A stretch of 33,289 nt of DNA from an archaeon (GCA_002687815.1 NZBH01000051.1:1-33289); one strand, 5' to 3'; positions 6,958 through 15,004 are shown, counted from the stretch's first letter. Made by a program: numbers and translations. Notes: generated from the letters alone by a model not told the origin.

Positions 6958-8390
6958 TTTCTTATTCTTTGAAAGATTAGTAGTATTAAAACAGCACAAA
7001 AGAAAAATATTGTTGACCTTTTGGCTTTAATTTCGTTTGATTCGTAGATAATCTTTCCAGTAATTTCCTCCATATCTCTATATATAACCTTTTCGTAATT
7101 TTGATCTGTATTTTCACTACCTGCCTTTTTTATATCTGTTATTGTTTTTTCTTTCTTGATACTTTTACTCTTTTTTTCACATAAATTGCTTTCGCCTTGT
7201 ATTTTTATTTCTTTTGAATCTTTTTCTCCTAAACCTTCTAAGATTAATTCATATAAATTATCTTCAAATTTTCCATTACAATTTAAATCTATTTGTATTG
7301 GTAAGGTTAATTCATATTCTTCAAATTTATCTTCTGCGTTAAATTTAGTTTTTTTGCTTATATCTTGTTCTAATCCTAGACTAATACTCTCTTTTCCCGT
7401 ATCTCCCCTATACACATTTACTTTGATTCTTATGGTGTCGCCCCATTTTGCTTTATTGTCATTTCCAAGGTATATTTTTTCTATACTGATTTTAGAATCT
7501 TTTTCCAAATCTTTTTCTTGTATTATAAAAAATTTAAGATCTTGATTGTTTTCTAGATTAAAGTCATTACAAGATGTTTTTATTGTTGTATTTATGAAGT
7601 ATAAACCTGGAGAGTAATTTGGTGTCCAAGGGCCATCAAAATTTGTTTTATAGATAGCTGTTTTTGTTTTTGGTTGATAATTACTTATAATATTTCCATA
7701 AACATCTTTTATTTCTCTGTATAATATAATTTCTGTTGAAGAACCACCTATTTTTTCTACATTTACATTAAATTCAAAATCTCCAGAGTTATCAAAATAT
7801 TGTTCATATAATTTTATTTCAATTTTCCAATCACATTCATTTTCATAATAATCTATAAAACTTCCATTGTTAGAGTATCCTGGTGTTGGTTCTGCATCCC
7901 ATGGATTATTATTTTCATCTTTAATTATAGATTTCCCATTTTGCGTGTTTTCATATGTTAAATTATCAATTAGATTTCCATTTTTGTTATATAGAAATAA
8001 AATATCACCAGAATTTGATAAACCGTTTCCTATTGCTTCATCATTAACGTATAATTTAGTTGTGTTGTATAAAACTTTGAAATTATTATACACTCTTGTA
8101 TTTGAATCTGTAACCAGAGCATAGCTATTTGGATTAATTATTGTTCCATTATATCCATACAAACCGCCTTCAATTGTATCATTATCATTAATATCGCCAA
8201 TTATCCATTCTGAAACATCAATTGGGTTTTGTGTTGGATTATAAAGCTCTATATATTCATTTAGAGATTCATCATAAAGAGGATCTGCCATTACTTCGTT
8301 AATTATAATATTTGCATAAACTAATTGAGAGAGTAAGATTAAACTAAGACCATATACCTGAAATTTTTTTACCACAAGTACATTTACCAT
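6954..8390 (-). CDS. Lamin-tail-domain surface protein with C-terminal membrane anchor
   Basis: A protein of about 478 residues predicted to sit outside the cell. A hydrophobic signal segment (about 9-26) precedes a lamin-tail domain at about 27-175: INEVMADPLYDESLNEYIELYNP, DVSEWIIGD, NPNSYALV and the WDAEPTPGYSN ending are hallmark segments. The middle (about 185-400) looks like one or two beta-sandwich domains with many N-x-S/T sites. A single helix near the C-terminus (about 455-473) ends in RIRK and anchors the protein with the bulk outside. Start choice is uncertain: the ATG at 8390 overlaps the radical SAM gene by 47 bases, while a GTG at 8375 reduces this to 32. Its role is unknown; attachment or cell-wall contact is an inference from domain type. 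Confidence 0.75.
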   Translation of the reverse strand: MVNVLVVKKFQVYGLSLILLSQLVYANIIINEVMADPLYDESLNEYIELYNPTQNPIDVSEWIIGDINDNDTIEGGLYGYNGTIINPNSYALVTDSNTRVYNNFKVLYNTTKLYVNDEAIGNGLSNSGDILFLYNKNGNLIDNLTYENTQNGKSIIKDENNNPWDAEPTPGYSNNGSFIDYYENECDWKIEIKLYEQYFDNSGDFEFNVNVEKIGGSSTEIILYREIKDVYGNIISNYQPKTKTAIYKTNFDGPWTPNYSPGLYFINTTIKTSCNDFNLENNQDLKFFIIQEKDLEKDSKISIEKIYLGNDNKAKWGDTIRIKVNVYRGDTGKESISLGLEQDISKKTKFNAEDKFEEYELTLPIQIDLNCNGKFEDNLYELILEGLGEKDSKEIKIQGESNLCEKKSKSIKKEKTITDIKKAGSENTDQNYEKVIYRDMEEITGKIIYESNEIKAKRSTIFFFCAVLILLIFQRIRK

Positions 8391-9348
8391 TTTTAATGTT
8401 ATTTTGTGATATTGTAAAGCCCATTCTTTCTATTAATAGTTTCTTACATTTTGAACAGTATGTATTTTCTGAATTTTCAATGTTTATGTTTCCAATATAA
8501 ATATATTTCAATCCAGTTTTTAATGCAATTTCTTTTGCTTTTAGCAATGTTTCTTTTGGTGTTGGTTTTATGTTTAGCATTTTATACATTGGAAAAAATC
8601 TTGAAAAATGTAGGGGGGTATTTTCTCCCAGATTATCTTTGATCCATGTGCACATTTTTTTTATTTCTTCTATGTTATCATTCTTTTTAGGAATAATTAG
8701 ATTAGTAATTTCTAACCATACATTATTTTCTTTTAATATCTTTAATGTGTTTAGAATTGATTTAAGAGATGCAGTTGTAAGCTCTTTGTAGAATTTATCA
8801 TCAAAACTTTTTAGATCTATATTGGCAGCATCTAAATACTTACAAAAATCTTTTAATGGTTCTTTGTTAATAAACCCGTTACTTACAATTATGTTTTTTA
8901 ATTTATTTTTTCTAGCTAATTTTGCAATATCTAAAAAGTATTCTATTGCTATTGTTGGTTCTGTGTAGGTGTATGAAATACTTTTACATTTTTCTTCTAT
9001 TGCTTTTTTAACAATTTCTTCTGAAGTTAAGTCTAAATGAGAGATTTCTTCTGGTTTACATTGAGAGATTTCCCAATTTTGGCAATATAGACAATGTAAA
9101 TTACATCCTGCTGTGGCTATAGAAAAGATATTTGTTACTGGTAGAAAATGATATAATGGCTTTTTTTCTATCTTGTCAACATGAACAGTACAAGGTTTTT
9201 CATAAACCAAAGAATAAAGATTTCCATTTTTATTGATTCTAACACCACAATTGCCCTTTGAGTCTTCTTTTATGGTGCAGAATCTAGGACATAATTGGCA
9301 TTGAACTATTTTATTTTTTAATTTTTTATAATAACTAGCTTCTTTCAT
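8344..9348 (-). CDS. amrS: Radical SAM enzyme of the AmmeMemoRadiSam (AmrS) / PFL-activase-like family
   Basis: A 334-residue cytosolic Fe-S enzyme. Four Cys near the N-terminus (C17, C20, C24, C34) and the CGVR motif mark the AmrS type, and the SAM-binding 4Fe-4S motif CNLHCLYC gives C82, C86 and C89, followed by QNWEIS. The glycine-rich YTYTEPTIAIEYF and the NIDLKSFDD segments fit the partial TIM barrel. A C-terminal cysteine cluster (YCSKCKKL and CTCGKK) is present. AmrS proteins are named for co-occurrence with Memo and AMMECR1 proteins; neither is next to it here. The reaction is not known with certainty. It starts within the stop of hjc (ATGA) and its 3' end overlaps the lamin-tail gene. 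Confidence 0.85.
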   Translation of the reverse strand: MKEASYYKKLKNKIVQCQLCPRFCTIKEDSKGNCGVRINKNGNLYSLVYEKPCTVHVDKIEKKPLYHFLPVTNIFSIATAGCNLHCLYCQNWEISQCKPEEISHLDLTSEEIVKKAIEEKCKSISYTYTEPTIAIEYFLDIAKLARKNKLKNIIVSNGFINKEPLKDFCKYLDAANIDLKSFDDKFYKELTTASLKSILNTLKILKENNVWLEITNLIIPKKNDNIEEIKKMCTWIKDNLGENTPLHFSRFFPMYKMLNIKPTPKETLLKAKEIALKTGLKYIYIGNINIENSENTYCSKCKKLLIERMGFTISQNNIKNGKCTCGKKISGIWS

Positions 9349-9734
9349 GATTTTATTAAATCATCAAATTCTAAGCCTTTCTTTTTTGCTATATCTTTTG
9401 AAATTATGAAGCTTCCTTTTTTGCTCCTTTCCATATTATCTAAACTTAAAAAAAACCAGGACATGTTATTAAATCTCATCCCTACCCATGGTTCAGCCCC
9501 AAATCTTTCAGAAAAATCTTTTAATTCTAAAATTTTTTCTTCTTCAATATATTTTTTATCTTTTTTAGTAGCCTTACATTCTATTGCTAGGACTCTGCCT
9601 GCATTTCCTGCAATTATATCTACTGCTGGTAGTGGGGTTGATCCTGAACCTGCAAATCTACATGGTTGCCAACCTGCTTCAAATAACATATGAAAAAGTT
9701 CCCTTTCTAATCTTGTACCCTTTTTTTTACTCAT
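9345..9734 (-). CDS. hjc: Holliday junction resolvase Hjc
   Basis: Archaeal structure-specific endonuclease that cuts four-way DNA junctions during recombination. The start at 9734 (MSKKKGTRLERE) gives 129 residues, matching family length; eight upstream residues in frame were left out because family members begin here and a TATA-like element lies 26 bases upstream. Catalytic PD-(D/E)xK residues are visible: E10/E12 in RLERE, D39 in AVDII, E52 and K54 in IECK. The GSGSTPLPAVDI stretch carries the conserved Ser loop. It heads a four-gene overlapping minus-strand operon. Confidence 0.93.
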   Translation of the reverse strand: MSKKKGTRLERELFHMLFEAGWQPCRFAGSGSTPLPAVDIIAGNAGRVLAIECKATKKDKKYIEEEKILELKDFSERFGAEPWVGMRFNNMSWFFLSLDNMERSKKGSFIISKDIAKKKGLEFDDLIKS

Positions 9735-9755
9735 AAATAATTTAAGAAAGAACTC

Positions 9756-9765
9756 CAATAAATAG
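9756..9765 (-). promoter_or_regulatory. Candidate TATA box for the hjc operon
   Basis: CTATTTATTG on the minus strand, centred about 26 bases from the hjc ATG at 9734, fits a leaderless transcript. Confidence 0.4.
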
Positions 9766-9784
9766 TTTGCTATAAAATAAAAAG

Positions 9785-9792
9785 AAAAAAAA
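9785..9792 (-). terminator. T8 terminator candidate for the histone-fold gene
   Basis: Eight A on the plus strand (T8 on the transcribed sense of the minus-strand gene) lie eight bases after the stop at 9800, followed by further T-rich sequence down to about 9777. Confidence 0.5.
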
Positions 9793-9799
9793 GAGAATT

Positions 9800-9970
9800 T
9801 TATAAATCTCTTGCTTGTGCTGTTTTTCTTCCGTTTTCTTTTGCTCTTCTTACTGCATCTTTAATTAATGCTTCAACTCTAGCGCTTAATGCTACTGCAA
9901 AATCACCAGAAACATTTAGACCTTCTGCAGCGTCTTTTATTTTTGATCTTACTACAAATAATTCTGCCAT
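9800..9970 (-). CDS. Short histone-fold protein (DUF1931-like)
   Basis: A 56-residue protein. It starts MAELFVVRSKIKDAAEG and ends NGRKTAQARDL, a pattern I recognise from archaeal DUF1931 histone-fold proteins: a short N-terminal helix, a long central helix (about 20-44, NVSGDFAVALSARVEALIKDA) and the R-K-T-x-x-x-R-D-L loop characteristic of histone folds. It may bind DNA or act as a dimeric chromatin-like factor, but it is too short to be a standard two-fold nucleosomal histone and function is unproven. The start is fixed by GGGAGG about ten bases upstream, the strongest ribosome-binding site in the window. It is monocistronic, with its own promoter and T-tract. Confidence 0.82.
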   Translation of the reverse strand: MAELFVVRSKIKDAAEGLNVSGDFAVALSARVEALIKDAVRRAKENGRKTAQARDL

Positions 9971-9978
9971 TTGTCTTA

Positions 9979-9985
9979 TACCTCC
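9979..9985 (-). promoter_or_regulatory. Strong Shine-Dalgarno site for the histone-fold gene
   Basis: GGGAGGT on the minus strand, about eight to ten bases before the ATG at 9970. It fixes the start of this very short gene and suggests high expression. Confidence 0.65.
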
Positions 9986-10031
9986 CTATTGAAAAGTCAA
10001 AATTTAGCCCCTAGAGGCTTTATACATAGTT

Positions 10032-10040
10032 TTTATATAA
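10032..10040 (-). promoter_or_regulatory. Candidate TATA box for the histone-fold gene
   Basis: TTATATAAA on the minus strand, about 65 bases before the ATG, implies a leader of about 40 bases containing the Shine-Dalgarno site. A near-palindrome of 14 bases (10006-10019, AGCCCCTAGAGGCT) falls close to the expected transcription start. Confidence 0.4.
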
Positions 10041-10067
10041 TCGTATTATTTATAAACTTTTCTTAAA

Positions 10068-11606
10068 CTAACTTAATTGTTTTAAGATTTCAATGATTCT
10101 ATTTTTTCCCAGAACAAGAATAAATGGTGCTAATTTTGGTCCTTTTTCTTTTCCAATTAAAGCAAGATAAGCTCCTTTGAAAAAATCTGTGTTTTTTATG
10201 TCTACTTTTTTACAAATCTTGTAAAATTCTTCAAATAATGATTGTTGGGTGTAAGATTTCTTTTTTAATTTGTTTATTAGTTCTTTTAAAGTTTGTATTT
10301 GCTTTTCATTTAATGATTTTTTAATTTTTTCTGGGATTTTTTTGTGTACTTTAAATTTCATTTCTTCTGGTGCGTATTTTTGAATCCAATTCCAAGCACA
10401 TTCTGCTCTTTTTTTAACTCTTGGCGATTTATAACCTTTAATTGCTTTTTCTATATCTCCCTCATATGTTTGTACTAATACAGTCATATGTCTGAAAGAT
10501 GGTTGTTCTGGTAATTTTTTGGGAATTTTGAGATTAGATAGTTCGTAAATTCTTTTTTGTTTTGATTCTTCTTTTTTATTATTTATTTTTTCTTTATTAA
10601 AATAAATTCTTTCACAATAGTCAAAATCTTCATATAATTTTAAGACATCTAAATCAAAACTTATAGAAAATCCTGCTCCTGGTCTTGTTCCTGCAAATAT
10701 CCACCTTAAAATTTCAGGTTCATAAATCTCTAAGACACTATCAATATTTGTAACTTCTCCGGTGGAACTTGAAAATTCTTTTCCACCCTTAATACTAATC
10801 CATTCATAAATTACATAATCTGGTGCTTCTTTGTTCCAGACTTCTTTTATTATTTGTTTTCCTGTTTCGTATGAGCCACCAGCAGCAAAATGGTCTTTTC
10901 CTCCTGGTTCGAAATCAACTTTTTCATAGATCCAACGAGCACACCAATCACTTCTCCATTTTAATTTTACTATGCCTTTTTTTCTGAAATCAATTTTATT
11001 TGAAAACCCACATTCGCATTTGTATTGTATTTCATAATTTTTATCGTAATTCAAAATTTCAGTAGAATCTTTTTTACATTTTTCACAATAAACTGTTAAT
11101 GGCCAATATTCTTTGAAAGGTTCTTTTCTGTATTTATTTAGAATATTTTTTATTTTATTCCTTTTGTTTAATACTTCTTTAATTTGTTTTGAATATTTAC
11201 ATTTTTTATGCATTTCATTTTGTCTTATGAATTCAATATCCATTTCAAGATTTTTAAGGGAATTTTCAACTTCTTTTTCAAAATGTTCAGCATAACTTTT
11301 ATGACATTTAAATGGATCTGGAACTTCTGAAAGTGGTAAGCCTATGTATTTTTCAAGTTCTTTTGGAACATTTTTTGGAACTTTTCTAAATCTATCATAA
11401 TCATCCCAAGAATAAATAAATTTAACTTTTTTCCCTAATTTTTCTAGAGCTTTAACAACTATATCTGTGGTGATTATTTCTCTAAAATTTCCAATATGAA
11501 CAGTTCCAGAAGGAGTAATTCCTGCAGCACAAGTATAAGCTTTTTTCTTACTTCTGTTTGTTACCTTTTTAGCTGCAATATCTGCCCAATGTGATAGATT
11601 TTTCAT
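10068..11606 (-). CDS. lysS: Lysyl-tRNA synthetase, class I
   Basis: Charges tRNA-Lys with lysine in the cytosol. The 512-residue product is of the archaeal class I type rather than the class II type of most bacteria. The class I Rossmann signature appears as PSGTVHIGN (HIGH-like, 32-40), with the class I LysRS segment SWDDYDRFRKVP nearby. The KMSKS-equivalent is KEFSSSTG (276-283). Cys at 174, 177, 197 and 199 form a probable zinc site in the insertion, and the C-terminus carries the helical anticodon-binding cage. A TATA-like box lies 27 bases upstream, inside the 3' end of the methyltransferase gene. Identification is secure. Confidence 0.95.
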   Translation of the reverse strand: MKNLSHWADIAAKKVTNRSKKKAYTCAAGITPSGTVHIGNFREIITTDIVVKALEKLGKKVKFIYSWDDYDRFRKVPKNVPKELEKYIGLPLSEVPDPFKCHKSYAEHFEKEVENSLKNLEMDIEFIRQNEMHKKCKYSKQIKEVLNKRNKIKNILNKYRKEPFKEYWPLTVYCEKCKKDSTEILNYDKNYEIQYKCECGFSNKIDFRKKGIVKLKWRSDWCARWIYEKVDFEPGGKDHFAAGGSYETGKQIIKEVWNKEAPDYVIYEWISIKGGKEFSSSTGEVTNIDSVLEIYEPEILRWIFAGTRPGAGFSISFDLDVLKLYEDFDYCERIYFNKEKINNKKEESKQKRIYELSNLKIPKKLPEQPSFRHMTVLVQTYEGDIEKAIKGYKSPRVKKRAECAWNWIQKYAPEEMKFKVHKKIPEKIKKSLNEKQIQTLKELINKLKKKSYTQQSLFEEFYKICKKVDIKNTDFFKGAYLALIGKEKGPKLAPFILVLGKNRIIEILKQLS

Positions 11607-11628
11607 GGAATAAAAAATTCTTCTCTTT

Positions 11629-11637
11629 CTTTAAATA
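11629..11637 (-). promoter_or_regulatory. Candidate TATA box for lysS
   Basis: TATTTAAAG on the minus strand, centred 27 bases from the lysS ATG, overlapping the stop codon of the upstream methyltransferase gene (stop at 11631-11633). It suggests an independent leaderless lysS transcript. Confidence 0.45.
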
Positions 11638-12587
11638 GTTTTCTTTAAGATTAATATCTTGTAATTTAATTTTCCTATGTTAACTTCCTTTTTTTTAATA
11701 ATTTTAAAGCCATCAATACATTTTTTAAATAATTCTATTTTTGGACTAATTATTAACATGCTATCTTTTAGAATGTATTTTACTTGATTAAAAAACTCTT
11801 CATATAATTCTTTTATTTCTTTTTCATTTCTTTTTTTAGAAGGAAATGGTATGTTAGTTATTATTTTGTCAATTTCATTTTTTTTGAACTTGGTGTCGAG
11901 CCAATCTAAGCTTTCTTTGTAGAAATTTATTTTTACTTTAGCCATTTTTGAATTTACTTCACTGCTTCTTATGTTAAAATCAGAATCCATTCCATAGAGT
12001 TTTTTCCCACCAGTTAATGCTGCTTCAATTAAAATAGTCCCATCTTTACAAAATGGATCTAATAAACTTTCATTTTTCTTCCAATTTAAAATTTTTAATA
12101 AAGAATAAGATAAACAAGCGTTTAATCCTTGATTATTTATTCTAATCCTGTAATCTCTTTTGCATAAATTATCTTTTAATAGAATTCCAATGAAACAATC
12201 TTGATTTATAATGTCAACATAAATTATTTCTTTACTTTTTAGATTGACTTTGAAACCTTTTTTGAAGATTACTTCTCCGACTTTTCTTTCTATTTTTATA
12301 GAGTTAAATCTATGATTTCCAAATCTGTTACATTTAACACGAAAATCTTTTTTTATGGAAGAGAATTTTATATTTTTTGTTTTTTCTATTATATTTTTAA
12401 AGTTTTTAAACTTAAATTTTCTTAATAAAATGTAAATTTTATCACAGCTTCTTGATATTTTAATTTTTTTAGAAGTTTCAAATAGAATTCTTCCTTGACA
12501 TACTTTTTTAGCTTTTACTTTATATAATTCTTTGACTTCATTTATTGCAATGTCTTCTAGTCCGATGATTGTTGTTATAAGCTTCAT
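11631..12587 (-). CDS. THUMP-domain RNA (guanine-N2) methyltransferase, Trm14/TrmG10-like
   Basis: A 318-residue protein predicted to methylate the exocyclic amine of a guanine in tRNA. Residues about 1-145 match a THUMP-type RNA-binding region in layout, ending in CKRDYRIR, which precedes the catalytic domain in this family. The Rossmann methyltransferase has motif I as LDPFCKDGTILIEAA (176-190), an acidic motif II in GMDSD (199-203) and a catalytic motif IV NIPFP (245-249) replacing the N/DPPY of related enzymes; NxPF/Y variants occur in Trm14-like proteins. It is somewhat shorter than usual Trm14. Which tRNA position is modified cannot be told from sequence alone. Confidence 0.75.
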   Translation of the reverse strand: MKLITTIIGLEDIAINEVKELYKVKAKKVCQGRILFETSKKIKISRSCDKIYILLRKFKFKNFKNIIEKTKNIKFSSIKKDFRVKCNRFGNHRFNSIKIERKVGEVIFKKGFKVNLKSKEIIYVDIINQDCFIGILLKDNLCKRDYRIRINNQGLNACLSYSLLKILNWKKNESLLDPFCKDGTILIEAALTGGKKLYGMDSDFNIRSSEVNSKMAKVKINFYKESLDWLDTKFKKNEIDKIITNIPFPSKKRNEKEIKELYEEFFNQVKYILKDSMLIISPKIELFKKCIDGFKIIKKKEVNIGKLNYKILILKKTI

Positions 12588-12625
12588 GATAAATTAGAGA
12601 TAGCTTTATTTTAACAAATTTTCGC

Positions 12626-13663
12626 TTAATGTAAATATCTTTTAATTTCTTTTATGTTCAGATCTTTCCTTTTTAGCACTTCATCCAATTCACCAGCTAC
12701 TTTAATAGCATATAATGGTCCTCTATAAATAAAACCAGTAAATCCTTGTAATAAGTTAGCTCCAGCATTTAAGAAATTATAAGCATCCTCGCCTGTAAAA
12801 ATACCCCCTGAACCGATAATAGGTTTATCAGTAAATTTTCTTAAGGTTTTTATTGTTAATATAGCTTCTTCTTGTAAAGGTAATCCACTTTTTCCACCCC
12901 TACCATATTTTGGATGGATAACTGGAATTGCATTAATAGCAACATAACCATCCACTTTATTATCAGAAACATTTACTATTTCTTGTAATAATTCTTCCTC
13001 TAAGAAAGGTGATATTTTTATTAGCAGAGGTTTTCCCTTATCTGTTGATAAAAGACCTTTTAATAATAGTTTAAGATATTCTGGATTTTCAAATGTTTTA
13101 CCATCTTCTGTATTTGGGCAACTAATATTAATTTCTGTGTAAACACCCAAATGTTTTAATAATTTATATGAAGTTAGATAATCATCAATTGCTTTATCGC
13201 CCATTATCTTTGGATCATTCGTTTTTGCGATACTAACAGCAAAACTAACCTTTTCTTCTAAATTTTCTAGCTTTTCTCCTACTGCTTCTGCTCCGTCATT
13301 GTCTAAACCCATTCTGTTTATAGTAGCTTTATCTTTTATTAGTCTCCATAATCTTGGTCTTTTATTTCCTTTACTTGGTTGTGCGGTTACAGAACCGACA
13401 ACTTCGCCATTAAAACCAAGAGTATGAACTTTATCTACTATAGTTCCGTTTTTGTCAAAACCAGCAGCTAACATTAAAGGATAGCTAAATTCATGATCAA
13501 ATAACTTAGAAGAAAGTCGAGAAAATTTTGGGGGCGTATACCCTTCTTTTAATTTCATAATTTGTTTAGTAGCTAATCTATGCATAAATTCTGCATCTAA
13601 TTTTAAGCCAAATATAAGTGGTTTTGATAACTTGTAGAATAAATCAAGTGTTGTTGGTTTCAT
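12626..13663 (-). CDS. pyrD: Dihydroorotate dehydrogenase, class 2-like
   Basis: Flavoenzyme oxidising dihydroorotate to orotate in pyrimidine synthesis. The 345-residue product has a class 2 layout: an N-terminal helical extension (about 1-45, containing LDAEFMHRLA, like the quinone-tunnel helices of membrane-bound PyrD), then the FMN barrel with MLAAGFDKNG (64-73), TINRMGLDNDG (114-124), the NISCPNT active-site loop (179-185) and IGSGGIFTGEDA near the phosphate site. In family 2 the base at the position of C182 is Ser; here it is Cys, as in family 1. Quinone dependence is therefore not certain. No other pyr gene is adjacent. A palindromic TATA-like box lies 25 bases upstream. Confidence 0.88.
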   Translation of the reverse strand: MKPTTLDLFYKLSKPLIFGLKLDAEFMHRLATKQIMKLKEGYTPPKFSRLSSKLFDHEFSYPLMLAAGFDKNGTIVDKVHTLGFNGEVVGSVTAQPSKGNKRPRLWRLIKDKATINRMGLDNDGAEAVGEKLENLEEKVSFAVSIAKTNDPKIMGDKAIDDYLTSYKLLKHLGVYTEINISCPNTEDGKTFENPEYLKLLLKGLLSTDKGKPLLIKISPFLEEELLQEIVNVSDNKVDGYVAINAIPVIHPKYGRGGKSGLPLQEEAILTIKTLRKFTDKPIIGSGGIFTGEDAYNFLNAGANLLQGFTGFIYRGPLYAIKVAGELDEVLKRKDLNIKEIKRYLH

Positions 13664-13683
13664 TTTTTTAAAATTTCATAAGT

Positions 13684-13693
13684 AATTTAAATT
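13684..13693 (-). promoter_or_regulatory. Palindromic AT box upstream of pyrD
   Basis: AATTTAAATT is a perfect palindrome centred about 25 bases from the pyrD start (13663), in the right place for a TATA box. Confidence 0.4.
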
Positions 13694-13705
13694 GTTTATT
13701 ATTTT

Positions 13706-13978
13706 TTAGTATCTAACCTCAAAACTATTAAATTCATTGTTAACTTTTCCTTCTTTAATTTCTACATCTTTTATATTAGCACCAGATGGTCCTTTTTTAC
13801 AGAACTTAAGAATTTCATTTATGTTTTCTTCTTTACCTTCAAAAATAGCTTCTACCTTTCCATTTGGTAAGTTTTTAACAAAACCTTTTAGATTTAATTT
13901 ATTAGCTTTTTCTTTGATGTTTGATCTGAAGAAAACACCTTGCACTATTCCAGAAATAAAAATATGGACTCTTTTCAT
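13706..13978 (-). CDS. acyP: Acylphosphatase
   Basis: A 90-residue small cytosolic enzyme that hydrolyses acyl phosphates such as carbamoyl phosphate and 1,3-bisphosphoglycerate. The signature GIVQGVFFR (10-18) holds catalytic R18, and N36 in GFVKNLPNG is the second catalytic residue. The length and alpha/beta layout are standard. Its ATG lies in the stop of the radical SAM gene upstream (ATGA), so it is co-translated with it; pyrD follows 42 bases later but has its own promoter candidate. Confidence 0.96.
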   Translation of the reverse strand: MKRVHIFISGIVQGVFFRSNIKEKANKLNLKGFVKNLPNGKVEAIFEGKEENINEILKFCKKGPSGANIKDVEIKEGKVNNEFNSFEVRY

Positions 13979-14952
13979 ATTGGTTCTGCAAGATAAATAT
14001 TATCTTTATCTCTTAAAATCTTTACTCTTATTGTTTTATCTATTTCACCATTACAATTTATTATGGCAATAGATCTATTTTTTGCTACCCCTATCATTTG
14101 ATTTTTTATCCAACCAAATGTCTTAATTTTAACATTGGTTTTTTCATTTTTTCTAAAAACTTTTGGTAAACTTTTTCTCTTTTCTATGCCTAGTTCTTTT
14201 GGATTCATTTTTAAGTTAATATCAAATTCTTTTTCCCATTCTTTTAGTTGTTTGTAGAATTTATACCAATTCATTCTTTTTATTCCTTTAATCTTTCTTC
14301 CATATTTGTGTACTTCATATTTTTGAATACCAATTTTTGCATTAATTTCTTTTGAGAATTTTATTAAATCTATAATATCTTGATCATTTATTTTTGGAAT
14401 CCAGACTGGTGTAAGAACTAATTCTATTTTGTTTTTAGTAATTTCTTTAGCAGCTTCTATTATTTTGTCAATATTGTAAGAATTTATTCCGCATAGTTTT
14501 TTAGCTAAATCTTTGTCTAAACTATGGATAGATAGATTAATTTGATTTAAACCAGCCTTTTTAAGATCGCTTATTAATTTTTTATTTAGTAGAACTCCAT
14601 TTGATTCCATTATTATTTTTTTAACTTCTTTTATTTTAGAAATTTCTTTGATAAGTTCAATTAAATTTGGATATGTTGTGGAATCTCCAACAGAATCTAA
14701 TAAAATTATTGAATTGCCTTTAAATTTTACAATTTCTTTTATGTATTGTAATAGATAATTTGGTTCTACGATGTATTCAACTGGATGTACTTCTGAATTA
14801 TTAGCGTTTGTAGAACAAAAAGTGCATTTAAGATTGCAGATAGTTGTTGGTCTAACTTGGATTATGTTTGTTCCACGATCTATGCAGCCAAACATTACTG
14901 CTCCAACTAAAGGAATCTCGCTTTTTTTGTCTATTTTTATAATTTTTACCAT
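13975..14952 (-). CDS. Radical SAM protein with probable C-terminal TRAM-like domain (COG2100 type)
   Basis: A 325-residue radical SAM enzyme. The motif CNLKCTFC (C39, C43, C46) binds the 4Fe-4S cluster, preceded by IIQVRPTTI. The barrel follows with a GDSTTYP segment, MESNGVLL and a NLSIHSLD strand. The last about 60 residues (from about 265) are rich in beta strands with KTFGWIKNQMIGVAK and ...IRVKILRDKDNIYLAEP, which resembles a TRAM nucleic-acid-binding domain and matches archaeal COG2100 Fe-S oxidoreductases. An RNA substrate would fit but is inference; the reaction is unknown. It shares a palindromic promoter element with the divergent herA gene and is coupled to acyP. Confidence 0.72.
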   Translation of the reverse strand: MVKIIKIDKKSEIPLVGAVMFGCIDRGTNIIQVRPTTICNLKCTFCSTNANNSEVHPVEYIVEPNYLLQYIKEIVKFKGNSIILLDSVGDSTTYPNLIELIKEISKIKEVKKIIMESNGVLLNKKLISDLKKAGLNQINLSIHSLDKDLAKKLCGINSYNIDKIIEAAKEITKNKIELVLTPVWIPKINDQDIIDLIKFSKEINAKIGIQKYEVHKYGRKIKGIKRMNWYKFYKQLKEWEKEFDINLKMNPKELGIEKRKSLPKVFRKNEKTNVKIKTFGWIKNQMIGVAKNRSIAIINCNGEIDKTIRVKILRDKDNIYLAEPI

Positions 14953-14976
14953 AAATAAAGATTAAATCAATACTTT

Positions 14977-14988
14977 AATAAATTTATT
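14977..14988. promoter_or_regulatory. Palindromic AT box shared by divergent radical SAM gene and herA
   Basis: AATAAATTTATT is a perfect palindrome, centred about 30 bases from the minus-strand start at 14952 and about 22 bases from the plus-strand start at 15005. It is placed to act as TATA box for both. Confidence 0.45.
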
Positions 14989-15004
14989 CACTTATTTCTA
15001 ATTT

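Noticed and set aside
6958-6999. Longer N-terminus (start 6999) for the small unknown protein at 6565-6957
   Set aside because: It would overlap the lamin-tail gene C-terminus by 46 bases; the ATG at 6957 makes the ATGA junction used throughout the window.
7156-8124. Antisense open frames opposite the lamin-tail gene, and similar frames opposite other genes
   Set aside because: They arise from AT-rich coding bias on the other strand; no family motif, promoter or ribosome-binding site supports them.
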